Assembly: GCF_023091745.1 (NCBI RefSeq)
Contig: NC_068935.1
Span: 59,544,724-59,608,723 of the forward strand
Length of the DNA stretch: 64,000 bases
Direction of reading: 5' to 3'
DNA from: Budorcas taxicolor
Lineage: Eukaryota; Chordata; Mammalia; Artiodactyla; Bovidae
Part shown: positions 46,401-58,575 of the stretch, one piece after another
Numbering within the stretch: position 1 is the stretch's first letter
How the letters are laid out: every line of letters starts with the position of its first letter
Notes under the pieces: generated by a model
What the model was told of the DNA's origin: nothing
Database searches by the model: none
Seen by the model: only the letters and a program-made list of their open reading frames with translations
Translations under genes and position numbers: made by a program

Positions 46401-47774
46401 TAATACCATACACAAAAATAAACTCAACATGGATTAAAGATCTAAACTTAAGACCAGAAACTATAAAACTCCTAGAGGAAAACTTCGGCAAAACACTCTC
46501 TGACATAAATCACAGCAGGATCCTCTATGACCCACCTCCCAGAATATTGGAAATAAAAGCAAAAATAAACAAATGGGACCTAATAAAAATTAAAAGCTTT
46601 TGCACAACGAAGGAAACTATAAGCAAGGTGAAAAGACAGCCTTCAGACTGGGAGAAAATAATAGCAAACAAACCACCTGACAAATAATTAATCTCAAAAG
46701 TATACAAGCAACTCCTGCAGCTCAATTCCAGAAAAATAAATGACCCAATCAAAAAATGGGTCAAATTACTAAAGAGACATTTCTCCAAAGAAAACATACA
46801 GATGGCTAACAAACACATGAAAAGATGCTCAACATCACTCATTGTCAGAGAAATGCAAATCAAAACCACAATGTGGTACCATTTCACGCCAGTCAGAATG
46901 GCTGCTATCCAAAAGTCTACAAGCAATAAATGCTGGAGAGGGTGTGGAGAAAAGGGAACCCTCTTACACTGTTGGTGGGAATGCAAACTAGTACAGCCAC
47001 TATGGAGAACAGTGTGGAGATTCCTTAAAAAACTGGAAATAGAGCTGCCATATGACTCAGCAATCCCACTGCTGGGCATACACACCGAGGAAACCAGAAT
47101 TGAAAGAGACACGTGTTCCCCAATGTTCATCGCAGCACTGTTTATAATAGCCAGGACATGGAAGCAACCTAGATGTCCATCAGTAGATGAATGGATAAGA
47201 AAGCTGTGGTACATATACACCATGGAATATTACTCAGCCTTTAAAAAGAATACATTTGAATCAGTTCTAATGAGGTAGATGAACCTGGAGCCTGTTATAC
47301 AGAGTGAAGTAAGCCAGAAAGAAAAACACCAATACAGTATACTAATGCATATATATGGAATTTAGAAAGATGGTAATGATAACCCTGTATTTGAGACAGC
47401 AAAAGAGACACAGATGTATAGAACAGTCTTATGGACTCTGTGGGAGAGGGCAAGGGTGAGATGGTTTAAGAGAATGGCAGTGAAACATGTATATTATCAT
47501 ATGTGAAATGGATTGCCAGTCCAGGTTCGATGCAGTATTCAGGGTGCTCAGGGTTGGTGCACTGGGATGACCCAGAGGGATGATATGGGGAAGGAGGTGA
47601 GAGGGGGGTTCAGGATGGGGAACACATGTGCATCCGTGGCGGATTCATGCCAATGTATGGCAAAACCAATACTATACTGTAAAGTAATTATCCTCCAAAA
47701 ATGTAAATAAATACATAAATAAATAAATTTAAAAATAAAAAAATAAAATAAAGTAAAAAAAAAAAAAATAAAAT
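43481..47774 (+). mobile_element. Younger ruminant L1, internally rearranged
   Basis: The element starts at 'ggggatgatcctaagatggc' (L1 5' UTR start) and ends in an A-rich tail (47700-47774). It is flanked by a perfect 13-bp duplication GAACTGGACCTGG (43468-43480 and 47775-47787) that lies within the host BovB. The 5' part (43481-45377) is 5' UTR. The 3' part (46083-47774) is the ORF2 C-terminus, open from about 46802 to 47278 (NKCWRGCGEKGTLLHCWWEC, then ..WRFLKKLEIELPYD.. and ..YIYTMEYYSA..), and the 3' UTR. ORF1, endonuclease and most of RT are missing. Between the parts lies an antisense BovB piece. Confidence 0.95.
45378..46082 (-). mobile_element. Antisense BovB fragment within the younger L1
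   Basis: It begins on the plus strand with 'ccagttcagttcagttcagt' and runs to 'tgttgagctttaagccaa', where L1 ORF2 resumes with 'ttttatggaaataaaaga'. On the minus strand the ORF end is readable (..SRDITLPTKVHLVKAMV..ELWCWRRLLRVPWTARR..). No target duplication of the L1 sequence was seen, and more than 3 kb of L1 are missing at this point. Confidence 0.9.
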
Positions 47775-50700
47775 GAACTGGACCTGGAACAATAGACTGG
47801 TTCCAAATAGGAAAAGGAGTACGTCAAGGCTGTATATTGTCACCCTGCTTATTTAACTTCTATGCAAAGTACATCATGAGAAATGCTGGGCTGCATGAAG
47901 CACACGCTGGAATCAAGATTGCCAGGAGAAATATCAATAACCTCAGATATGCAGATGGCACCACCCTTATGGCAGAAAGTTAAGGATTAAAGAGTTTCTT
48001 GATGAAAGTGAAAGAGGAGCATGAAGAAGCTGAGTTAAAGCTCAACATTCAGAAAACAAAGATCATGGCATCCAGTCACATCACTTCATGATAAATAGAT
48101 GGAGAAACAGTGGAAACAGTGGCAGACTTTATTTTGGGGGGCTCCAGACTCACTGTAGATGGTGACTGCAGCCATGAAATTAAAAGACACTTAATACTTG
48201 TAATAAAAGTTATGACCAACCTAGACAGCATACTGAAAAGCAGACACATTACTTTGCCAACAAAGGTCTGTCTAGTGAAGGCTATGGTTTTTCCAGTATC
48301 ATGTATGGATGTGAGAGTTGGACTCTAAAGAAACCTGAGTGCTGAAGAATTGATGCTTTTGAATTGTGGTGTTGGGGAAGACTCTTGAGAGTCCCTTGGA
48401 CTGCAAGGAGGTCCATCCTAAAGGAAATCAGTCCTGAATGTACATTGGAAGGACTGAAGTTGAAGCTGAAACTCCAATCCTTTGGCCACCTGATGTGAAG
48501 AGCTGACTCATTTGAAAAGACCCTGATGCTGGGAAAGATTGAAGGCAGGAGGAGGGGACGACAGAGGATGAGATGGTTGGATGGCATCACTGACTCAACG
48601 GACATGAGTCTGAGTAAACTCCAGGAGTTGGTGATGGACAGGAAGGCCTGTTGTGCTGCAGTCCATGAGGACACAAAGAGTCGGACATGATTGAGCGACT
48701 AAACTGAACTGAACTGATTCAAAAATCCATGGGATGCAGCAAATACCAAGAGGGACATTTATGGCAATAAAAGCCTATATCAGGAAACAAGAATACTCTC
48801 AAATACACAACCTAACCTAACAATCTAAAGGAATTAGAAAAAGGGTGAAGAAAACCAAGAGTCAGCAGATGGAAGGAAATTATAAAGATTAGAGGAGAAA
48901 TAAGTTAAGTAGAGACCAAAAAACCCCCACAACAATGGAAAAGATCAATGAAGGCAAGAGCTGACTTTTTGAAAAGATAAATGAAATTGATAAGACTTTA
49001 AGCCACATTCATTAAAAGAGAAGGAGACCCAAATAAGCAAATTAAAAAATGAAAGAGGGGAAATTACAATTACTATCACAGAAACACAAAAAATCATGAG
49101 AGAATACTATGAGCAGTTATATGCCAACAAATTGTACAACCTAGATGAAATGCATAAATTCCTAGAAACATACACTCTTCCAAAACTGAGTCAGGATGAA
49201 ACAGATACTCTGAACAGACTGGTCACTAGTAGGAAATTAAATCAGTAATCAAAAAACTCTCAAAAAACAAAACCCCAGGACTAGATAGTCTCACAGGGGA
49301 ATTCTACCAAATATATAAAGAAGAATTAATACCTATCCTTTTCAACTATACCAGAACATTGAAGAGTAGGAAACATCCCCAAATTCATTCTACAAGGCCA
49401 TTATTACCATGATATCCAATTAGACAAAGACACTACAAAACAGAAAATCATAGGCCAATATCTCTGATTTTTATATAGATATAAAAATCTTCAATAAAAT
49501 ATTATCAAACCAAATCTAGCAATATGCATAAAAGAACTACATACCATGGTCAAGTGCAAATTATTCTAGGATGCAATCATAGCTCAGTATCCACAAATCA
49601 ATCAATGTGGTACACCTCATTAACAAAAAGAAGACAAAAGCCACATGATCATCTCAATAGATGCAGAAAAATTTTACAAAATTCAACACCCATTCATAAT
49701 AAAAACTCTCCAGAAAGTGGGCATAGAAGCAACATATCTCAAAATAATAAAAGCCAGCTGGGACAAACCCACAACTAATGTTATAGTCAATGGTAAAAAG
49801 CTGAAAGCTTTTCCTCTAAAATCAGGGAATAAGACAAGGATGCCCAATCTCACCATCTTTATTTAACATAATATTGGACGTCCTATTCACAGCAATCAGA
49901 CAAGAAAAAAATAGCACCCACATTAGAAGGAAAGAGATAGAAAGGTCACTATTTACAGATGACATAATACTATATATAGAAAATGCTAGTCACCACCAGA
50001 AAAGTATTAGAACCAATAAATTAATTCAGCAAAGTTGTAGGATTCAAGATTAATATACAGAAATCTGTTGCTATTCTATACACCACTAAGAAACTATCAT
50101 AGAAAGGCAAATAAACAATCCCATTTATAATTATATCAAAAAGAATAAAATATGAAGGAATAAGTTTAACCAAGGAAGTGAAGGATCTATATTCTGAAAA
50201 CTATAAATCATTAATGAAGGAAATGGAAGATCATACAAAGAAATAGAAATGTAGCCATTATTTATGGACTAGAAAAGTTAATATTGTTAAAATGTCCATA
50301 TTGCTCAAAGCAATTGACAAATTTAACACAATCCTTAACAAAATACCCATGCCATTTTTCACAGAACTAGAACAAATAGTCCTAAAATTTGTGTGGAAGC
50401 ACAAAAGACCCTGAAGAGCTAAAGCAATCTTGAGAAAAAAAACACAAAGCTTGTGGCATCACCCTCTCTGACTTCAGATTTTATTACAAAGCTCCAGTAA
50501 TCAAAACAGTATGATACTACACAAAAATAGAAATATAGATCAATGGAGCAGTATAGAAAGCACAAAAATAAACTCATGCACCTATGGCCAATTAATCTAT
50601 GACAAAGGAGGCAAGAATATACAGTGAAAAAAAGATAGCCTCTTCAATAAGTGGTGCTGTGAAAACTGGCAGCTACATGTCAAAACATGAAATCAGAACA

Positions 50701-51446
50701 TTCCTTCACACTATATACAAAAATAAACTCAAAATGGACTAAAGACCTAAATGTAAGACTGGAAATCATAAAACTCCTAGAAGAAAACATAGGTAGAGCA
50801 GTCTTTGACATAAGTGTTAGCAATATATTTTTGGATTGTCCCTTTAAGCAAAGGAAACAAAAAGATAAACAAACAAATAGGACTTAATTAAACAAAAACT
50901 TTTGCACAGCAAAGGAAACCAACTAAAAAACTTGATTTAAAAATATAGAGAAGACCTGAATAGACATTTCTCCAGAGATATAAATGGTCAATAATCAGTC
51001 ACATGAAAAGATGACCAATATTACTAATCGTCAGAGAAATGCAAATCAAAACCACAATAAAATATCACTTCACATGAGTTATAATGGCTGTCGTCAAAAA
51101 GATCCCAAATAATAAATTTGGAAAGGATGGATAGACTTGGAAAGGATGTTGAGAAAAGAGAACACTTCTACACTAGTACACTGTTAGTGGGAATGTAGAC
51201 TGATGTAGCCACTGTAGAAAACAGTATGGAGGTTTCTCAAAAAACTAAAAACAAAACTACCATATGACCCAGCAACTCCACTCCTGGGAATATATTTGCA
51301 GAAAATGAAAACACTAATTTTAAATGATATCTGTACCTCAGTGTTCATAGCAGCAGTATTTGCAATAGGCAAGATACAGAAGCCAACTTAAATGTTCAAC
51401 AGATGAATGTATATGATACTCTGTGTGTGTGTGTGTAAAATGGATA

Positions 51447-51656
51447 CTGTTGTTTAGTCACTGAGTCATGTCCAACTCTTTGTGACCAACATGGACCATA
51501 GCCTGCCAGGCTCCTCTGTCCATGGGATTTTCAAGGCAAGAATACTGGAGTGGGTTGCCATTTCCTTCTCGAGGGGATCTTCCTGACCCAGGGACCAAAC
51601 CCACATCTCCTGCATTGGCAGGCAGATTCTTTACCATTGAGCCACCAGGGAAGCCT
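51447..51656 (-). mobile_element. Bov-tA SINE in the old L1 3' part
   Basis: An antisense copy runs from 'ttgtttagtcactgagtcat' to 'gagccaccagggaagcct', with imperfect flanking duplications (aaaatggata / aaaacaggata). A (gt)n run of about 16 bases (51421-51436) lies just upstream. Confidence 0.9.
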
Positions 51657-52369
51657 AAAACAGGATATTAGCCATAAAAAGAAAGAAATTTTGATATTTG
51701 CAACAACATGGATAGACTTTGAGGCTTTTATGCTCAGCTAAATAAGTCAGACAAAGAAAGACACATACTATATGTAATCACTTATATACAGAATATAAAA
51801 ATTCCAACAAACTAATGAATATAAGAAAACAGAAACAGACTCCCAGATACAGGGAACAAACTAGTGCTTATCAGTGGGGAGAGGAACTAGGAGATGGCAA
51901 GATAGGGGTAGAGGATTAAGAGGCACAAACCACTATGTATAAAGTACATAAATTACAAGAAAATACTGTGCAGCACAAGGAATACAGCCAATAATTTATA
52001 ATAACTTTAAATGGAATATAATTTATTAAAATATTGAATCACTGTGGTATACATCTGAAAGTAATATAATATTTTAAATTAACTATAAGTTTTTAAAAAA
52101 TGAAATAAGGGTTTTAGTCCATAGGCTATAAGGTCTGCAGGCATGACTGAAATAGAGATGACATGGCCAGATGTATGCTCTAGAAAGATTGTTCAACCAG
52201 CAGTATGGATGCCTGGTTGGAAAGAATGAAACTAAAGCCAAAACAGTAGTTACAAAGGCCATCACAATGTTTTGTGTGAATGACATTTAGGACAAAATTA
52301 TATAGTATTAGTGGGATGAATTGAGTGGAACGGGGAAGAGATCTCAGTGGCAGGATATAACTATGGCTT

Positions 52370-52677
52370 GGCTTCTCTGATAGTTCAGTTGGTAAAGAAT
52401 CCGCCTGCAATGCAGGAGACCCCAGTTGGATTTCTGGGTTGGGAAGATCCCCTGGAGAAGGGATAGGCTACCCACTCCAGTATTCTTGGGCTTCCCTCGT
52501 GGCTCAGCTGGTAAAGAATCTGCCTACAATGCGGGAGACCTGGGTTTGATCCCTAGGTTGGGAAGATCCCTTGGAGAAGGGAAAGGCACTTCAGTATTCT
52601 GGCTTGGAGAATTTCACGGACTGTATAGTCCATGGGGTCACAAAGAGTCAGACATGACTGAGTGACTTTCACTTTCA
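52370..52677 (+). mobile_element. Bov-tA SINE, two heads in tandem
   Basis: A first head and body (52370-52489) is followed directly by a second, nearly complete SINE that begins 'gggcttccctcgtggctcag' and ends 'gagtgactttcactttc'. The first unit stops at 'ctccagtattctt', where the second begins, giving a dimer-like structure. Confidence 0.88.
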
Positions 52678-53179
52678 AGAAAGGAAAGGAGGAAGTCTGA
52701 GGAAGGATTCTAGATGACCATGAGTTTGTAACTTTTGCAAGTACTTGACTAATGATGGAATTCATTCACCCATTGGGGAATAGAAGTCTTTCCCTTCAGG
52801 CCTTCTTTTTCTTCTCTTCTCCCTGCCTGTCCCATGGGTTTCTTTCAACCCTCAACTTCCCTCCCAGTTGAGTCCTTCTCCTCAATTTTGATTTTTTTTC
52901 CCCCTATGGAGGAGCAGACTTAGAGAGGTGTGGGGAATGGATGCTGCAGAAAGGAGACCTATCAGACAATAAGAACTACAGCACTCCCAGAATGGCCCCC
53001 TTAACATATATTGTATTGGCTATGATGCCGCAAGCATCTGCTTGCCTTTGGTTGCTTTGCCAAATGCCTCCTTCTGTTACTTGAGCCTTGGTATGTGCCA
53101 GGCTCCAGGAATATGAGAAGTAAAAATCACTCCTGCCACAACAGCACAAATGAGCAAGAATTCCCTTTGAACTCATACT

Positions 53180-53480
53180 GTCACTTGCTTGCTTGATTCA
53201 GTCACTCATATACTGAGACATTATATTAGATAGTTAATGTACAGAAGTCATAAGACATTTGAGGTCCCAACCCTTCATTGAACTAGTACAGAAAGAAAAT
53301 ATGTAAGTAAATAAAGAAGATAATATCGTACAGTGATAAGTGCTATAAAAAATAAAACAGTTTATGAGGTAGGGAGGAGTTTAATTAGATACAGTGATCA
53401 GAGCAGATCCCTTTGAGGCGGTGGCTTTTTAGCAGAAAAATGGAAGATGAGCAAAAGCCAGAGTTCGATGGAGAATATTT
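53180..53480 (-). repeat. L2 LINE fragment
   Basis: The plus strand reads 'gtcactcatatactgagaca', 'cagtgataagtgctataaaa', 'gatcagagcagatccctttg' and 'atggagaatatttcaggcgc', the order of an L2 3' region in reverse. Confidence 0.65.
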
Positions 53481-53871
53481 CAGGCGCCAAACAAACAAAA
53501 AACAGAAAGTGTAAACTCTTCTGTGTGGGAAATATTCTGCAGTGTTACAGTGTTCTAGGAACTGGAAGAAAGCCAATGGAAAGGGGAAAGAGATATGAGA
53601 TGAGGTCGAAGAGGTTAACAACAACCTGATCACAAGATCCAAACCAAGACACAAAACACAAAAGAAGGTTTCAGAGAAAAAATAACCAGCTTGGTTTGGG
53701 TATATTCAGTAAGAATACAAGAGTTCTGATGAACATAACAACTACAGCCTAAGGTTGGCATACTATGAAACCAAGTGGAAATAAACACTCCATAGCTTTA
53801 TAACTAATTCAAATACTTAAAACTGTCAAGATTTTAAAATATCCAAAGTTACAGGGTAAGTTATAGGCAAG

Positions 53872-53954
53872 TATGCATGTGCACCAAGTTGCTTCAGTTG
53901 TGGCTGACTCTGCAACCCTATGGACCGTAGCCCACCAGGCTCCTCTGTCAGAGA
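53872..53954 (-). repeat. Bov-tA SINE fragment
   Basis: About 80 bases of an antisense SINE tail are present ('gcatgtgcaccaagttgctt', 'ggaccgtagcccaccaggct'). The match ends at 'cctctgtcagag'. Confidence 0.8.
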
Positions 53955-54020
53955 GTTACTGGCAAATCAGGACAGATTTGGACTTCTGGCATGAGGTATA
54001 TGTGTTTATGCAGCTATTGA

Positions 54021-55690
54021 AATGAGCATGTGACTTTTTTTGTCTTTATTTTATTGATATGATGTATTACATTGATTGATTTTTGGATATAAAGCCAACT
54101 TTATATCCCTGGAATAGATCTTACTTGAAGATAGTGGGTAATTCATTTATAGGCTTTTTTATTTGGTTTTTATTTTATTTATTTTGTTGAAGACTTTTAT
54201 GTCTATAGTCATAAAGAATTCATAAAGAATATTTGTCTATAGTTTTCTTTTCTTGTGATCTTTGGTTTTGGTATCATGGTAATACTGACCTGACTAAATG
54301 TTCTTCCTCATCTGTATTATACAAGACTTTGGAAGACTTAGTATTCATTCTTCTTTAAATGTTTGATAAAATGCAATGGTGGGTCTGGGTTTTTGCTTGT
54401 GGGAAGTTATAAAATTACTAATTAAGTCTCTTATTATAGGTCCAATAAAAATGTCTACTTTTTTCTCAGTCACTTCCAGTAGTTTGTGTATTAGTAGTAA
54501 TTTTTCCATTTCATCTAGGCTCTCTCATTTGTTGACATGTAATTTGCAGCTTGTGTTACTTTATAATCCTGTTTATTTCTGTAAGATCAGTAGTGATGTC
54601 TTTATTTCATGATTTGATTATTCTCTTGTTTTGTATTTGTATATGCATTTTGTATTCTTTCATCAGTCTAGCTAAAGGTTTATCAGTTTATTGATTTTTT
54701 CAAAAAAATACTTTTATATTATTTGATTCTGTTTAATGTTTTTCTACTTTCTGTTTCATTTAATTTCACTCTAATGTTTATTATTTTTTTCTATCTGCTT
54801 GTTTTGAATTTAGTTTGCTCTTCTCTTTCTAGTTTTTTAAGGTAGAAGTTCAGGTTATTGATTTTAGATCTTTCTTCTTTTTGATACAGGCTTTCAGTTC
54901 AGTTCAGTTCAGTTGCTCAGTCATGTCCAACTCTTTGCGACCCCATGGATCACAGCATGCCAGGCCTCCCTGTCCGTCACCAACTCCCGGAGACAGGCTT
55001 TACAGTTATAACTTTTCCTCTAAACACTGCTTTAAGCTGTATTTACATTGTACATAATTTTCATTAATTTCAAAATATTTTCTAATTTCCCTTATGTTTT
55101 TTTCTTTGATACATTTTTTTAAATTTAGGAATATGCTGTTGAATTTCAACGTATTTGTGAATTTCCCAAATTTCCTTCCATAGTTGACTTTTAATTTCAT
55201 TCAAGTGAGGTTAGATAACACACTTCATACGGTCCCAGAACTTTTAAACTGACTGCATCTTGTTTTAAGGCCTAACATACAGTCTACCACAGAAAATATT
55301 CCATGTGCACTTCAGAATAATGGGTGTTCTGATATTATTTGGTAGAGTGCAATATAAATGCTAATTAGACCTAATTGGTTTGTCTCGTGTTCAAGTCTTC
55401 TATTTCTATGTTGATGTTCTGTCTAGTTGTTCTATGGAAGTGGAATATTAAAATGTTTAGTTTTTTTTATTATTGAATAGTTTATTTCCCTTTTCTATTC
55501 TTATCAGTTTTGCTCTGTGCATTTTGGGTTTATCTTCCTGATGAATTGATCCTTTTTATCATTATGAAATCTTCAAGGCTTCTTCAGAATGGGGGTGAAG
55601 AGGATCAGAACATGGTTCTCTTGCCATATTGAGAATCAGCCATTTCTCTTGACTAACACTCCTCAGACTATTGTGAGCCTTTGCTTAGAG
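54021..55690 (-). mobile_element. Old L1 ORF2 fragment, antisense
   Basis: The plus strand is the reverse complement of L1 ORF2 ('ttttattgatatgatgtat', 'tccctggaatagatcttact', 'tcagtctagctaaaggttta', 'ttgattttttcaaaaaaata'). It is heavily decayed with no open frame. A short BovB piece (54895-54992) sits inside it. Ends are approximate. Confidence 0.75.
54895..54992 (-). mobile_element. Very short BovB 3'-end insertion
   Basis: Only 98 bp of BovB 3' end are present, flanked by a perfect 9-bp duplication ACAGGCTTT (54886-54894 and 54993-55001). This shows an independent, extremely 5'-truncated insertion and not a remnant of a larger copy. Confidence 0.93.
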
Positions 55691-56086
55691 TTTGGAGAAA
55701 GTTTATTTTGACAACTTTTGAAAATGTTCTTGTTGCTTTTATGGAAGAATGGATTTTCAGAAGTTCTCACTTTACCGTTCCAGAATTGCTTCCTTATTAG
55801 TTTTCAAAGTCAATATTAACTGCCCACTTAAGAATTTAAACCACTCTCTCCTTCTTAATATACTTAATTTGCTTCTAGGATAGTATGTTCCCTTAAGTTT
55901 CCTCTTACTATACCTGTCCTATCCTTCACATTTACTGAGTTATTCTCTTCTCTTTAGCCTCTAAATGTTATAGTGATTCAGGAAACAGTCTTTGACACTC
56001 TTATCTACATGCAGTCAACTCCTCCAGCTTTATGGCTTTAAATACCATCTAAATGGATGAAACTTCAATTAAATATCCAGTCTGCA

Positions 56087-56280
56087 GGCTCAGATGGTAA
56101 AGAATCTGCCTACAATGCAGGAGACCCACAAACAATCCCTGGGTAGGGAAGATCCCCTGGAGGAGGGATTGGCTACCCACTCCAATATTCTTGCCTGGAG
56201 AACACATGGACAGAGGAGCCTGGTGGGCTACATTCCATGGGGTCCCAAAGAGTTGGGCATAACTGAGAGACTAAGACATA
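56087..56280 (+). mobile_element. Bov-tA SINE lacking its first bases
   Basis: It runs from 'ggctcagatggtaaagaatc' to 'gggcataactgagagactaa'. The usual 'gggcttccctggt' start is missing. Confidence 0.88.
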
Positions 56281-56714
56281 CTAGATATCTTTCCTGAAAC
56301 CAGACTTACATTCCATATATTCAGCACCCAGAAGCACTAGTTGTGTCCCTTATCAAGCATAAACCCCATCAAGTGTAACCACTATCCTGACTATTGTTTC
56401 TACATGTAATTTCCTTCCTGGCATTTATTGGGAAATGTATATATATTTTTGAAAATCAAATAATGAGAAAAATAGTTGAGAAATAAGCAAAATGGAAATG
56501 TATTATAATTCTCCTATAAAAATTAAAGCTTAACAACAGACAGGATCATTACTGGATTAAAGAAATCTACTAATGTCAAGTCAAAGCAAGAACAGGAAAT
56601 GCTGGCACACTGAACCAAAAGTGTTGAAATTGCAAGTATCAGCACAGGAATATATGTTCATCTGATCACTTGATTTTGCTTATCATAAGTGTATGCTTAT
56701 AGCCATGTATACTG

Positions 56715-57150
56715 CTAATGGTGAATAATTTTTAAACAAAATTTTAAACTTTTTATATTGTGTTGGAGTATAGCCGATTGTCACTCCAGTCTTCTTGCCT
56801 GGGAAATCTCATGGACAGAGGAACCTCACTGGCTATAGTCCACAGGGTCACAAAGAGTTGGACACGACTGAAGTGAATTAGCATGCATAGCCAGTTAACA
56901 ATGTTGTGACAGTTTCAGGTGAACAGCAAAGGGGCTCAGCCATACATATACATGTATCCATTCTCCTACAAACTCCCCTCCCATCCAGGCTGCTAAGTAA
57001 CATTGAGCAGAGTTCCCTGTGATATACAGTAAGTTCTTGTTGATTATCTATTTTAAATGTAGTATGTACATGTCTATCCCAACCCCCCTAACTATCCCTT
57101 CCCCCTGGCAACCCCAGCAACCATAAGTTCATTTTCTATTACTTTTTTAC
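56715..57150 (-). mobile_element. L1 3' UTR fragment with a SINE inside
   Basis: The plus strand reads 'tattgtgttggagtatagcc', then (after the SINE) 'gttaacaatgttgtgacagt', 'ttcaggtgaacagcaaaggg', 'tacatgtatccattctccta' and 'cccccctaactatcccttcc'. This is the reverse complement of an L1 3' UTR. Confidence 0.8.
56783..56887 (+). mobile_element. Partial Bov-A2/Bov-tA SINE
   Basis: It contains only the body and tail ('ccagtcttcttgcctgggaa' to 'ggacacgactgaagtgaatt'). A short direct repeat of 'atagcc' flanks it within the L1 3' UTR. Confidence 0.82.
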
Positions 57151-57245
57151 ATATTTCATCCAGCAGCAGCCTTATGGTCAGGGCAAAACTTGAATTCTAA
57201 GCTGCAATCCATGGCCAGAATTGGAAAGTACCACCAAGAATGAAA

Positions 57246-57457
57246 GGGCTTCCCTGGTGGCTCAGACGGTAAAGAATCTGCCTGCAATGCAGGTGACCTG
57301 GGTTCAATCCCTGGGGTGGGAAGATCCCCTGGAGAAGGGAATGGTAACACACTCCAGGATTCTTGCCTGGAGAATCCCATGGACAGAGGAGCCTGGCGAG
57401 CTACAGTCTATGGGGTCGCAAAGAGTCAGACACAACTGAGCAACTAACAAACACACA
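57246..57457 (+). mobile_element. Bov-tA SINE
   Basis: A full-length, well-preserved copy flanked by near-perfect duplications CACCAAGAATGAA (57232-57244) and CACCAAGAATAAA (57458-57470). Confidence 0.95.
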
Positions 57458-57759
57458 CACCAAGAATAAAGGAGGTTCTACCCTATCTCCAGAATTTTAG
57501 TCTTTTCAATCCTTATTGCTCAACAATTCTAGGTTTCCTAATTGTTCATGAGGGGAGCATGTTCACTCATGAACAACTCTATCCTACACAGAATGGAAGT
57601 AATACTTACCTAACCTGATAGTAAATCCATTAGGACAGAAATCTCTAAGTCATCCCTGAGTTCTCTTCTTGTGATATTCTATATCTAATTTATTGGAGGA
57701 TCCTTTGGGATTGTCCTTCACAATGTATCCAGAATCAGAATCTTATCACTTATGCCACT

Positions 57760-58465
57760 ATCACTCTGATCTGAGCCATGATAATCTCTCAGCTGAAATA
57801 TTGCAATAACCTATTAACTGGACTTCCTGCTTCTATCTTTCTCGTACTTATTTTTAACAGAGTATCCATAATGATTCTTGAAAAAACAAAAATCAGATAA
57901 TATATCTAAATATTCTAATAACTCCATTTTCCCTCAGAATAAAATTCAAAGTGCTTTACTGTCCATCACCACTGCAGATGACCTGACCCCCTCTTTGATC
58001 TCACATCTGGCACTTTGATGTTCTTTAACAAGTCAGATACATTTCTGATTCAGGGTCTTGTCCCTGGCTGTTCCCTATAACTACAGTATTATTTCCACAA
58101 ATATCTGTCTTGTTAAACCTTTTGCCTCCTCAAACTTTCTGCCCAAATGTCACTTTTTCAAAGAAGACTACACTGATTACTTTATTTTAAATTTCAATGG
58201 CAATGTCTATCTTCCACCTAGACATGATTGACCCCACCTTATTCTGCAGTACTTTGATGTCTTCTTATGGTGCTTTCCATTTTACAACATACTTTATACT
58301 TTACTTTTTAATTTAGTGTTTATTTTCTCTTTTGCCATCACTCTTTCCTCTATATAAGCTCCACAATGGCAGGGTCTTTGTTTTATTCATGGATGCATTC
58401 CAAGCTCCTATAATAGAGCCTGGCCCACAGGAGATAATTTGTAAATATTTGACAATGATTGAAAA
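57760..58465 (+). repeat. L2 LINE 3' end
   Basis: The segment shows the full order of an L2 3' end: 'cagaataaaattcaaagtgc', 'gcccaaatgtcactttttca', 'atataagctccacaatggca', 'gggtctttgttttattcatg', 'tagagcctggcccacagg' and 'gtaaatatttgac'. Confidence 0.88.
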
Positions 58466-58575
58466 AAATGTGTCACACGTAATTATTTGGGTCTTTTCAA
58501 ATGCACTTTCTATGTTAAAATACAGAGATAAATGTAATTTAGAGATGATAAACACAGACCATGATATATTGCTCC

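Larger units (their letters stand above)
43137..48716 (+). mobile_element. BovB LINE split by a younger L1
   Basis: The BovB parts are 43137-43480 and 47775-48716. The first half encodes ..QAGFRKGRGTRDQIANIRWI.. and ..FIDYAKAFGCVDHNK.., the BovB RT N-terminal region. The second half resumes at 'gaacaatagactggttcc' and ends 'gcgactaaactgaactgaact'. The whole is flanked by a perfect 12-bp duplication ATTCAAAAATCC (43125-43136 and 48717-48728). The RT box in the second half is changed to YADGT. Confidence 0.95.
42759..52090 (+). mobile_element. Old L1 (ORF2 region to 3' end), split by a BovB nest
   Basis: The L1 parts are about 42759-43136 and 48729-52090. The first part shows the ORF2 segment 'ggacactccatccaaaac..cacattcttttctgtacacatg'. 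After the interruption it continues 'atgggatgcagcaaatacc', then the RT region with an FTDDIILY box (about 49952-49975; the usual L1 box is FADD), and the 3' end 'aaagtaatataatattttaa'. Numerous stops are present. A SINE (51447-51656) lies in the 3' part. Removing the insertion at 43137-48716 joins the two L1 parts across a duplicated 12-bp target. Confidence 0.9.

Noticed and set aside
46382..47278. Open frames of 101 and 158 codons that look like genuine protein.
   Set aside because: They are the ORF2 C-terminus of the younger L1, which lacks most of RT and all of the endonuclease, so not a functional gene.
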